Below are positions 15,706 to 23,177 of a DNA stretch of 64,000 bases, piece by piece (the first letter of the stretch is position 1; each line of letters opens with the position of its first letter). The position numbers were made by a program, and so were the translations under genes. Origin of the DNA: an uncultured Acetatifactor sp. (GTDB lineage: Bacteria; Bacillota; Clostridia; Lachnospirales; Lachnospiraceae); the NCBI GenBank assembly GCA_910585015.1, contig CAJUCT010000003.1, forward strand, positions 24,579 to 88,578. The letters are read 5' to 3'. The notes beneath the pieces are model-generated. The model searched no databases and was not told the origin of the DNA. It saw nothing but the letters and a program-made list of their open reading frames with translations.

Positions 15706-16424
15706 TGAGGCACATCATTACCATTATCAAAAAGCAGATCAAGGATACTCTGCGCAACAAGGCAGTATTGATACAGTTTGTCATGTTCCCGGCGCTGGCC
15801 GTGATTATGACGCGGTCCATGCAGATAGAAGGTATGCCCCCGGATTTCTTTGTAAAATTATTCTCCACCATGTATGTGGGTATGGCTCCTCTCACCTGCA
15901 TAGCCGCCATCATCTCTGAGGAAAAAGAAAAAAACACTCTGCGGGTGCTGTTGATGGCGGATGTTTCGTCCTGGCAGTATCTTGTGGGAGTGGGAAGCTA
16001 TGTGTTCTTTTTCTGTATGCTGGGAGCGGGTGTGTTCTGCCTGCTTGGCGGATATACCCTGGGACAGGGAGGCGTTTTTCTGCTAATCATGGCAGTGGGG
16101 ATCCTGACTTCCCTGCTGCTGGGCGCCGCCGTCGGCATTGGAAGCGGCAGCCAGATGGCGGCAACCTCGGTGACTGTTCCCGTCATGCTGCTTTTTTCTT
16201 TTTCCCCCATGTTGTCCATGTTTAACGACCATATAGCCAAGCTGGCAAGATTCACTTACACGGAGCAGATCAGGCTGCTGCTGAACGGTTTGGGAAAGGG
16301 GGAGCGTACCGGGGAGGGTATATTGATCATAGCCGCCAACATCTTTCTTTTTGGCAGTATTTTCTGGCTGTTGTACCGCAGGCAGGGATTTAAGCAGAAT
16401 CAGCCTGCTCTGACAAAAAACTGA
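15705..16424 (+). CDS. ABC-2 type transporter permease
   Basis: This 239-residue membrane protein has six predicted helices in ABC-2 arrangement: a charged N-terminus (IIKKQIKDTLRNKAV), the amphipathic motif ISEEKEKNTLRVLLMA between helices two and three, and a C-terminal helix. It partners the ATPase directly upstream (ATG overlapping TGA). With the LytTR and DUF3021 genes it forms a self-regulated exporter module. Confidence 0.88.
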   Translation: MRHIITIIKKQIKDTLRNKAVLIQFVMFPALAVIMTRSMQIEGMPPDFFVKLFSTMYVGMAPLTCIAAIISEEKEKNTLRVLLMADVSSWQYLVGVGSYVFFFCMLGAGVFCLLGGYTLGQGGVFLLIMAVGILTSLLLGAAVGIGSGSQMAATSVTVPVMLLFSFSPMLSMFNDHIAKLARFTYTEQIRLLLNGLGKGERTGEGILIIAANIFLFGSIFWLLYRRQGFKQNQPALTKN

Positions 16425-16472
16425 CTGCTTCCATGGGCTTGGAATTTGTCTGACTGGATCCTTTTTCATGAC

Positions 16473-16501
16473 TTGCATAATCAGGCTCAAAGGATTATAA
16501 T
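16473..16501 (+). promoter_or_regulatory. Sigma-A-type promoter of the patatin-like gene
   Basis: TTGCAT (16473-16478) and TATAAT (16496-16501) are separated by 17 bases and would start a transcript about 30 bases before the lipase ATG. The match is close to consensus. Confidence 0.7.
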
Positions 16502-16537
16502 GGGAGGAAGTGAGAACAGGAAGAAGGTGCAGGCTAT

Positions 16538-17392
16538 ATGAAGACAGGGCTGGTGCTGGAAGGCGGCGCCATGCGGGGCATGTATACCGCAGGGGTGCTG
16601 GATGTGTTGATGGAGCAGGGAATTCAGATGGACGGCGTGGTGGGCGTATCCGCGGGAGCGGTGTTTGGCAGCAATTATAAATCCCGCCAGAACGGCAGGT
16701 CTCTCCGATATAATATCAAATATTGCAGAGATCCCAGGTATGGGGATTTTCGATCTCTGATCAGGAGCGGCGATATCTATGAGGAGAAATTCTGCTATCA
16801 TGAATTGCCGGAGAAGCTGGATCCCTTTGACTGGGAAACCTACAGGAACAATCCTATGGAATTTTATGTGGTCTGCACGGATGTGGACACGGGGCGGGCC
16901 GTATACCACAGATGCACCGGAGACAGGAGGGATCTGCGCTGGATGCAGGCGTCGGCCTCCATGCCCTTTGTGTCCCGGATTGTGAAGATTGGTGATCGGC
17001 AGCTACTGGACGGCGGTATCTCGGATTCCATTCCTCTGAATTGGTTTCGCAGCATCGGCTATGAGAAAAACCTGGTAGTGCTGACCCGGCCCAGGGGATA
17101 TCGGAAAAAGCCGCCTCGGGGATTGCCTCTTTTGCTGCATAAGATCCGCCGGTATCCGGCGCTGGCGATGGCGGTGAGGACCCGCCATATCCGCTACAAC
17201 CAGGCGCTGGATCAGCTGCCGGAATTGGAAAAGGCGGGGTTGGCGCTGGTGCTGAGACCCAGCAGGCGGATCAAGGTGTCCAAACTGGAGCGGCATCCAT
17301 GGAAATTGAAAGCCCTGTATAAGCTGGGCAGGAAGGACACGGAGCGGAGATTGGAAGAAATAAGACGTTTTTTGGCGCAGGAACAGAGGTAA
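16538..17392 (+). CDS. Patatin-like phospholipase (YjjU type)
   Basis: It is a predicted serine acyl hydrolase on phospholipids or other acyl lipids. The oxyanion-hole stretch is LVLEGGAMRGMYTAG, the nucleophile serine sits in GVSAGA (GxSxG), and the catalytic aspartate is in LLDGGISDSIP. There is no signal peptide, so it acts in the cytoplasm or at the inner membrane face. The ATG at 16538 is 30 bases after a strong promoter. It ends two bases before the aldo/keto reductase remnant; intact versions of that pair recur in related bacteria as far as I recall. Confidence 0.9.
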   Translation: MKTGLVLEGGAMRGMYTAGVLDVLMEQGIQMDGVVGVSAGAVFGSNYKSRQNGRSLRYNIKYCRDPRYGDFRSLIRSGDIYEEKFCYHELPEKLDPFDWETYRNNPMEFYVVCTDVDTGRAVYHRCTGDRRDLRWMQASASMPFVSRIVKIGDRQLLDGGISDSIPLNWFRSIGYEKNLVVLTRPRGYRKKPPRGLPLLLHKIRRYPALAMAVRTRHIRYNQALDQLPELEKAGLALVLRPSRRIKVSKLERHPWKLKALYKLGRKDTERRLEEIRRFLAQEQR

Positions 17393-17394
17393 GA

Positions 17395-17589
17395 ATGCGA
17401 TATCGCAAGGACAAATATGGCAATGACATTTCCGTACTGGGTTACGGCTGCATAGGCTGCGGCAAATGCGAGCAGCACTGTCCCCAGCATATCCAGATTC
17501 GGCAGGAACTGAAGGCAGTAAAAAAGACCCTTGAGAATCCGGTCTATCGGATAGCCAGGTGGCTGGTAAAGAAGATGAAGGCATATTAA
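17395..17589 (+). CDS. Aldo/keto reductase remnant: N-terminus joined to C-terminal 4Fe-4S motif
   Basis: The first 18 residues (MRYRKDKYGNDISVLGYG) are the standard start of a ferredoxin-tailed aldo/keto reductase. The next residues (CIGCGKCEQHCPQHIQIRQE) and the final helix are the standard end of the same family. About 300 residues in between, including the whole TIM barrel, are missing, yet the frame is open and has its own start and stop. This indicates an in-frame internal deletion. The product could still be a 64-residue protein binding one [4Fe-4S] cluster (CxxCxxCxxxCP); whether it is functional or a decaying pseudogene is unknown. Confidence 0.75.
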   Translation: MRYRKDKYGNDISVLGYGCIGCGKCEQHCPQHIQIRQELKAVKKTLENPVYRIARWLVKKMKAY

Positions 17590-18069
17590 TCAGCTTTCCT
17601 GTATGCGGCGTCTGACAGCGTCAAATGAAATCGGCGTATAGCTGGTACGCTCCGCAGAGACGCAGTAGTGCTGGCTGCTGAAGGTTCTGTAAAGAGGTGA
17701 GGCATGTACATGGCCAAAAATGTTGGCATAGGGCATGTTTTCACAGACATACAGAGGCTCATGGGACAGGATCCAGAAGCTGTCCAGTATCACCGGCAGA
17801 TCGTAAACCTCCGCAAATCCCATATCACGGTAAGTTTGATTATCCAGTCTGTCATGATTGCCTTTTACCAGATATTTTTTGCCATGCAGAAGAATGGGGG
17901 ATAATTCCCCCCAATCCCCCAGCACGTAGACTGTATCCTCCGGGGATACAGTCTCATTCCAGCGCCTTATCAGTTCCTGATTCATAGCCGATGCGCTGTC
18001 AAAGGGGCGGTTCTCATACCGCCGTATCCGCTCGTCCCCAAAATGGGTATCCGCAATAAAATAAATCAT
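17590..18069 (-). CDS. Calcineurin-like metallophosphoesterase
   Basis: All five metal-binding blocks of the family are visible in order: DTHF, GDWG, GNHD, SHEP and GHVH. The 159-residue size fits small phosphoesterases that hydrolyse phosphodiesters or nucleotides in the cytoplasm; the substrate is unknown. It is the only recognised gene on this strand and converges end to end with the aldo/keto reductase remnant with no spacer. A GGAGGAAACC ribosome site precedes the start codon. Confidence 0.88.
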   Translation of the reverse strand: MIYFIADTHFGDERIRRYENRPFDSASAMNQELIRRWNETVSPEDTVYVLGDWGELSPILLHGKKYLVKGNHDRLDNQTYRDMGFAEVYDLPVILDSFWILSHEPLYVCENMPYANIFGHVHASPLYRTFSSQHYCVSAERTSYTPISFDAVRRRIQES

Positions 18070-18166
18070 AGGTTTCCTCCAATGCGTTATATTATGAAAG
18101 CTTTGGATTTCATAGTATAGATGGTCATACGGCCGTTTTAGCCGAGAGTATGGTCATGGTTTACTT

Positions 18167-18195
18167 AGTATACTCCATATCATCCCCATATTCAA
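18167..18195 (-). promoter_or_regulatory. Promoter of the metallophosphoesterase gene
   Basis: On the minus strand, TTGAAT (18195-18190) and TATACT (18172-18167) are 17 bases apart. The roughly 90-base leader includes a hairpin (GGTCATAC with GTATGGTC, about 18123-18157). Confidence 0.6.
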
Positions 18196-18295
18196 TCAGC
18201 GAAATAGTACAAAATCGGATGGAATTGTATGTGTGCTTGTGGTAGAATAAAATCATTGACAGACTGGTGTTGCCGCTCTGAAGGAGGTGTGGCCC

Positions 18296-19900
18296 ATGGG
18301 AATGTACTTGAATCCGGGGAATATAAGTTTTTGGAAATGTATTTCTTCCAAAATATATGTGGACAAGACAGGATTGATTGTGCAGACAAATGAGCGTATC
18401 AATACACAGGAGCAGTATATCTGTGTCAGCCGGCCAAGGCGTTTTGGAAAGTCAATGGCACTGAACATGTTGGCTGCTTACTACAGCCGCGGTTGTGAGT
18501 CCGCGGATTTATTCAAGGGATACAAGATAGAAAACGATAAATCCTTTCGGAAAAATCTGAATCGGTATGACGTGATTTTGCTAAATATGCAGCAGTTTCT
18601 GATTGAGGCAGAGTCAGGGGAAGTGACACAATATTTGGAACAGGAGGTGAGGCAGGAACTTAAAGAGGAATATGGGGAAATATTGGGAGAGCAAACTTGT
18701 GGCCACACTCTGGGACTTGCCGCCGCGCTGAGAAGAATATTTGTAAAAACAGGCAGACAGTTTATTTTTCTAATTGACGAATGGGACTGTGTGATGCGGG
18801 AGAGGCAGGATTCGGAGACACTGCAGAGACAGTATCTTGATTTTTTAAGAAATCTGCTTAAGGATCAGCCATATGTGGCGCTTGCCTATATGACAGGCAT
18901 TCTCCCTGTGAAAAAATACGGGCAGCACTCGGCGTTAAATATGTTTTGGGAATTTTCTATGACGGATCAATATGCCTTAGAGGAGTATACCGGTTTTACA
19001 GAAGAAGAGGTAAGGAGTCTGTGTGAGAGGTTCCACATGGACTTTGCCCAGACTGGCAGTTGGTATGACGGGTACAGGTTCAGGCAGTTTAAGCACATTT
19101 ATAATCCCAGGTCGGTGGTGGCAGCGATGAGTTGTCAGGCTTTTTCAAGTTACTGGACTTCCACAGAGACTTACGATGCCCTGAAAATATATATGGAAAT
19201 GGACTTTGATGGGCTTCGTGAGGATATAGTGCGGATGCTGGGAGGTGAACGCGTCAAGGTCAGCACATTCAGTTTCCAGAATGATATGCGCAATTTTAAA
19301 ATAAAAGATGATGTGCTGACTTTGCTGATTCATTTAGGATATCTCGGATATGATTCTGAGACGGAGGAGGCGTTTATACCGAATAAAGAGATAATCAGGG
19401 AATTTGAAAATGCTATGAGTGTTGGCGGCTGGGCGGAGGTGATGCGAGTTTTGAAAGCGTCGGAGAGACTGATGGAGGCTACGCTTTTATGTGATGGGGA
19501 AAGTGTTGCCAGAGGACTTGACAGGGCGCATACGGAGGTATCATCCATACTGACCTATAACGACGAAAACTCCTTGAGTTGTGCCATAGGTCTGGCCTAC
19601 TACAGTGCGAGAAAAGATTACAGGCTGATTCGGGAGATGCCTACAGGGCGGGGATTTGCGGATATCGTATTTCTGCCGCTTCCTCATACAGGCAAGCCTG
19701 CGCTGGTAGTGGAACTAAAGTATGACAAGTCTGTAGGCACTGCGCTGCAGCAGATAAAAGACCGGCATTACACACAGGCGCTGGAGGGCTATACAGGCGA
19801 AATTTTGCTTGTGGGGATAAATTATGACAGAGAGAACGCAAATAAGCCGCACAGCTGCGTGATCGAAAGAATGAAAAAGCAGAAAGAACATTTTTTATAA
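18296..19900 (+). CDS. AAA-ATPase-like protein with PD-(D/E)XK nuclease domain
   Basis: The N-terminal half matches the AAA-ATPase-like family (PF09820 type): a P-loop in VSRPRRFGKSMALNML, a Walker B in FIFLIDEWDC, and YDGYRF in the middle. The C-terminal region carries a PD-(D/E)XK-like core (FADIVFLP, then VVELKYDK). Such proteins are multicopy in gut anaerobes and their function is unsettled; defence or DNA maintenance are guesses. AAGGAGG lies eight bases before the ATG at 18296. The gene is AT-rich, stands alone and is closed by a clear terminator, all consistent with a mobile or acquired cassette. Confidence 0.85.
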   Translation: MGMYLNPGNISFWKCISSKIYVDKTGLIVQTNERINTQEQYICVSRPRRFGKSMALNMLAAYYSRGCESADLFKGYKIENDKSFRKNLNRYDVILLNMQQFLIEAESGEVTQYLEQEVRQELKEEYGEILGEQTCGHTLGLAAALRRIFVKTGRQFIFLIDEWDCVMRERQDSETLQRQYLDFLRNLLKDQPYVALAYMTGILPVKKYGQHSALNMFWEFSMTDQYALEEYTGFTEEEVRSLCERFHMDFAQTGSWYDGYRFRQFKHIYNPRSVVAAMSCQAFSSYWTSTETYDALKIYMEMDFDGLREDIVRMLGGERVKVSTFSFQNDMRNFKIKDDVLTLLIHLGYLGYDSETEEAFIPNKEIIREFENAMSVGGWAEVMRVLKASERLMEATLLCDGESVARGLDRAHTEVSSILTYNDENSLSCAIGLAYYSARKDYRLIREMPTGRGFADIVFLPLPHTGKPALVVELKYDKSVGTALQQIKDRHYTQALEGYTGEILLVGINYDRENANKPHSCVIERMKKQKEHFL

Positions 19901-19908
19901 CAAGAGTT

Positions 19909-19952
19909 GTTGCTTCATAGATATAGAGTTTTCTATGAGGCAACATTTTTTT
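19909..19952 (+). terminator. Intrinsic terminator after the AAA/nuclease gene
   Basis: GTTGCTTCATAGA (19909-19921) pairs with TCTATGAGGCAAC (19932-19944) with one wobble, and seven T follow. It separates the accessory gene from the NAD cluster. Confidence 0.88.
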
Positions 19953-20012
19953 ATGCGTTAGCATCAGACATTTTCATTGTGGTTTAAAAAGCAGAAAAAT
20001 GCGAAAAAGGTA

Positions 20013-20070
20013 TTGCAATTATTCTCAAAATGAGTATAATAATATCAACAGGAATAAAACTCAAAATGAG
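20013..20070 (+). promoter_or_regulatory. NAD-cluster promoter with duplicated CTCAAAATGAG operators
   Basis: TTGCAA (20013-20018) and TATAAT (20035-20040) are 16 bases apart. CTCAAAATGAG occupies 20024-20034, inside the spacer, and recurs identically at 20060-20070, about 20 bases past the expected transcription start. The half-sites CTCA/TGAG are inverted. The two centres are 36 bases apart, between three and four DNA turns. NrtR, encoded next, is the obvious candidate ligand; this is inferred. Confidence 0.75.
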
Positions 20071-20151
20071 AATAAATATTTTGCGGGAGAGGACATAAGG
20101 ACAGGAGCAAGAACAACATCAAAAGGGAACACAAGAAAAAGGAGGGAAATG

Positions 20152-20952
20152 ATGAGTGGGAAAAATGCGCAGGGACTCACGGAACAGGAATTTTTGAACA
20201 GTTATAATCCCGAAAAATATGAGCATCCTTCGGTCACGGTTGACACTCTGATTTTTACGGTTGACAAAAGCGGGGAGGACTACCATCTGCAGATTCTGCT
20301 GGTCCGGCGGGAGGATCATCCCTTCCTGCACAAATGGGCCGTTCCCGGAGGGTTTGTGGGAATGAAGGAATCCGTGGAGCAGGCGGCGGTCAGGAAATTG
20401 GAGGAGGAGACGGGACTTCGGGATACCTATCTGGAGCAGCTATATACCTGGGGGGACGTGGAGCGTGACCCACGCACCCGGATCATCTCGGTGTCCTATA
20501 TAGCCCTGATCCCCAGAGAGACGCTGCTATGTGCGGAGAAGGAAGGCAGATGTCCGGCGGTTTTGACGACCAGGGAAGGAAAGCAGGACATGCGGAGGGC
20601 GGCGTGGCATCATGTCAGTATCCGGGAAGGGCGCCTTCAGTTGCAAGGCGGGAACGGAGTACTTGACGAAAAGGACCTGGCCTTTGACCATGGCAGGATG
20701 ATCCGGCTGGCCCTGGAGCGCATGAAAAACAAGGTGTTTTATACGGACATCGCCTTTAAGCTGCTGCCGGAGAAATTTACGTTCCCGGAACTGCAGCGGC
20801 TCTATGAGGCCATCTTGGAAGAAAAACTCCATGCGCCCAATTTCCGCAGGGATATGAAGAAATGGGTGGAGCAGACGGACGAGAAATGCAAGCCTCAGAA
20901 AGCGGGAAAACCGGCCTGGTATTTCAGACGGAGACAAAACGAAAAACACTGA
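20152..20952 (+). CDS. nrtR: NrtR-type Nudix/winged-helix regulator of NAD metabolism
   Basis: An N-terminal Nudix domain (GGFVGMKESVEQAAVRKLEE) is joined to a C-terminal winged-helix region (FTFPELQRLYEAIL, FRRDMKKWVE), the architecture of NrtR, which senses ADP-ribose or related nucleotides and represses NAD genes. The Nudix box has lysine in place of the first glutamate of REUxEE, so hydrolase activity is doubtful, as reported for several NrtR proteins. The ATG at 20152 is six bases after AGGAGG; an overlapping ATG at 20149 is too close. pncA, pncB and nadE follow, which supports the assignment. Confidence 0.88.
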   Translation: MSGKNAQGLTEQEFLNSYNPEKYEHPSVTVDTLIFTVDKSGEDYHLQILLVRREDHPFLHKWAVPGGFVGMKESVEQAAVRKLEEETGLRDTYLEQLYTWGDVERDPRTRIISVSYIALIPRETLLCAEKEGRCPAVLTTREGKQDMRRAAWHHVSIREGRLQLQGGNGVLDEKDLAFDHGRMIRLALERMKNKVFYTDIAFKLLPEKFTFPELQRLYEAILEEKLHAPNFRRDMKKWVEQTDEKCKPQKAGKPAWYFRRRQNEKH

Positions 20953-20981
20953 TGCGGAACTAAAATAAGGAGGAGAGAGGT

Positions 20982-21506
20982 ATGAGGTATTTAATCGTAG
21001 TAGACATGCAGAAAGATTTTGTGACAGGGGTGCTGGGCACCGGGGAGGCGCGGCGGATTCTGCCCACTGTGGTGGACAGAGTGCGGAAATTTGACGGACG
21101 GATAATTTTTACCAGAGACACCCACCAGAGCAACTATATGGAGACCCAGGAGGGGAAACTGCTGCCTGTGCCCCACTGCATCCAGGGCAGTGAGGGATGG
21201 CAGCTGGTGGACGCGTTGGAAGAAATTCGTACACAGAGAAATCTGCCGGTATATGACAAAGTGACCTTCGGCTGTCCGGAACTGGCCGCAGACCTGCTCG
21301 AAGCCAACGAACAGGAACCCATTGCATCCATAGAACTGATAGGCGTGTGTACGGATATCTGTGTGGTGAGCAATGCTCTGACCATCAAGGCCCATCTGCC
21401 GGAGGTCCCCATGTATGTGGACCCGTCCTGCTGTGCGGGAGTGACGCCCCAGGCCCATGAGGCGGCGCTGGCCACCATGAGATCCTGCCAGATTCAAATG
21501 CGGTAA
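20982..21506 (+). CDS. pncA: Nicotinamidase (isochorismatase family)
   Basis: It hydrolyses nicotinamide to nicotinate and ammonia, the entry step of deamidating NAD salvage. The catalytic triad is visible as Asp8 (VVDMQKDF), Lys93 (YDKVTFG) and Cys127 (GVCTDICVVSN). The metal site is Asp46, His48 and His65. An AGGAGGAGAGAGG tract precedes the ATG. It lies 29 bases after nrtR and feeds the enzyme encoded next. Confidence 0.92.
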   Translation: MRYLIVVDMQKDFVTGVLGTGEARRILPTVVDRVRKFDGRIIFTRDTHQSNYMETQEGKLLPVPHCIQGSEGWQLVDALEEIRTQRNLPVYDKVTFGCPELAADLLEANEQEPIASIELIGVCTDICVVSNALTIKAHLPEVPMYVDPSCCAGVTPQAHEAALATMRSCQIQMR

Positions 21507-21591
21507 GTCCATGCCGTCCGTCAAGAAAAGCGGTAAAGATAAAAATACCATAAAACATGTACAGGTGCGTTTTGTACGGAAAGGAAACTAT

Positions 21592-23058
21592 ATGAAACAG
21601 TTTCATGAGAGAAATTTGTCCATGGTGATGGACTTTTATGAGATGACCATGAGCAACGGCTATTTTAAGGACCAGGATAAGGATACCAGAGTGGCTTTTG
21701 ACGTATTCTATAGGAAGAACCCGGACAATGGCGGTTTCTCCATCTTCTGCGGTTTGGAGCAGATTGTGGAATACATTGAGAATCTACACTTCGACAGAGA
21801 AGATATTGATTATCTGCGCAGCCAGAGATTATTTGGGGAGGAGTTTTTGGAATATCTGGCGGATTTCCGCTTCAAGGGAGATCTGTACGCCTTCCCCGAA
21901 GGGACCATCATGTACCCCAATGAGCCCATTATCACGGTGATCGCGCCCCTGATCGACGCCCAGCTCATCGAGACGGCCATTCTGCTGGAGGTCAACCACC
22001 AGTCCCTTATTGCCACCAAGACACGCAGGATCGTCCGGGCGGCGGACGGCAGAGCAGTGTCGGATTTCGGCGCCCGCAGGGCCCACAACATGGATGCCGC
22101 GGTATACGGAGCCAGGGCGGCCTACATCGGCGGCGCCGTGGGTACGGCCACGGTGCTGGCGGGTAAAATGTTCGACATTCCCATCAGCGGCACCATGGCC
22201 CACAGCTGGGTTATGTACTATAAGGACGAATACACGGCCTTTAAAAAATACGCCGAGAATTACCCGGACTCCACGGTGCTGCTGGTGGATACCTACGATG
22301 TGATAAAGAGCGGTATTCCCAATGCTATCCGCGTGGCCAGGGAAGTGCTGGAACCCATGGGCAAGCGACTGAAAGGGATCCGCATCGACAGCGGCGATCT
22401 GGCGTATCTGTCCAAAAAGGTACGCAGGGCCCTGGATGCGGCGGGATTGGAGGACTGCAAGATCGTGGTATCCAACAGTCTGGACGAATTTACCATCACC
22501 TCCATTTTGGCCCAGGGCGGTAAGATTGACAGCTTCGGCGTGGGCGAGCGTCTGATTACTTCCAAGTCCGATCCCGTGTTCGGCGCCGTCTATAAAATTG
22601 CCGCCGTGGAGGAGAACGGTGAGTTTGTTCCCCGCATCAAAGTGTCGGAAAATGAGGAAAAGATTACCAATCCCGGACTCAAGACCGTGTACCGCGTTTA
22701 CGACGAAGACCAAAAGGCCATCGCCGACTTGATCGCCCTGGCGAATGAAAAAGTGGATTTCGCAGCACCCTATCGGTATGTGGATCCCAGGAAGCCCTGG
22801 AAGAACCGCTTTTTTGAAAACTGCACGGTGAAAGCCCTGCAGGTTCCCGTCTTCCGGGAGGGTAAACTGGTCTATGACCTGCCCAGCGTAACGGAAATAG
22901 CTGACTATGTGAAGCGACAGCTGGCGGAAGAGATCTGGGAGGAGGAGCAGCGTTTCGAGAATCCCCACACCCACTATCTGGATATGACCCCGGCCATGTA
23001 CGAGGTCAAGATGTCCATGCTGAACGACTCCCGGGAATCCACGGTATGGGAGCGTTAA
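21592..23058 (+). CDS. pncB: Nicotinate phosphoribosyltransferase
   Basis: It makes nicotinate mononucleotide from nicotinate and phosphoribosyl pyrophosphate. Recognisable blocks are DFYEMTMSNGYF at the start, SDFGARRAHNMDAA, the SGTMAHSWVM stretch with the histidine that is phosphorylated in this family, and RIDSGDLAYLS. The start at 21592 follows GGAAAGGAAAC; residues upstream of it in the same frame are unlike the family. The protein is 488 residues, normal for the longer Gram-positive branch. It uses the product of pncA. Confidence 0.93.
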   Translation: MKQFHERNLSMVMDFYEMTMSNGYFKDQDKDTRVAFDVFYRKNPDNGGFSIFCGLEQIVEYIENLHFDREDIDYLRSQRLFGEEFLEYLADFRFKGDLYAFPEGTIMYPNEPIITVIAPLIDAQLIETAILLEVNHQSLIATKTRRIVRAADGRAVSDFGARRAHNMDAAVYGARAAYIGGAVGTATVLAGKMFDIPISGTMAHSWVMYYKDEYTAFKKYAENYPDSTVLLVDTYDVIKSGIPNAIRVAREVLEPMGKRLKGIRIDSGDLAYLSKKVRRALDAAGLEDCKIVVSNSLDEFTITSILAQGGKIDSFGVGERLITSKSDPVFGAVYKIAAVEENGEFVPRIKVSENEEKITNPGLKTVYRVYDEDQKAIADLIALANEKVDFAAPYRYVDPRKPWKNRFFENCTVKALQVPVFREGKLVYDLPSVTEIADYVKRQLAEEIWEEEQRFENPHTHYLDMTPAMYEVKMSMLNDSRESTVWER

Positions 23059-23062
23059 AACA

Positions 23063-23153
23063 GCATATCCCCGGACAGTGCGCTGATGAATGTACGGACG
23101 CCCAAAGCGGCCGGATATTTATCACAGGTGCTGCGTACCGGTAGGGGATATGC
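23063..23153 (+). other. Structured mRNA leader between pncB and nadE
   Basis: GCATATCCCC (23063-23072) and GGGGATATGC (23144-23153) are perfectly complementary and enclose about 70 bases with further pairing (GTACG with CGTAC, CCGG with CCGG). The nadE ribosome site follows within 10-20 bases. It resembles no NAD riboswitch that I know. It could control nadE translation or mRNA processing. Confidence 0.5.
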
Positions 23154-23177
23154 GGTACTCATATAGGAGGATTTATT

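Noticed and set aside
15417..15713. Minus-strand open frames inside the ABC exporter genes
   Set aside because: They are opposite-strand shadows of well-supported genes with intact motifs.
23063..23153. Known NAD riboswitch before nadE
   Set aside because: The sequence lacks the conserved core of the described NAD riboswitch classes; kept only as an unassigned structure.
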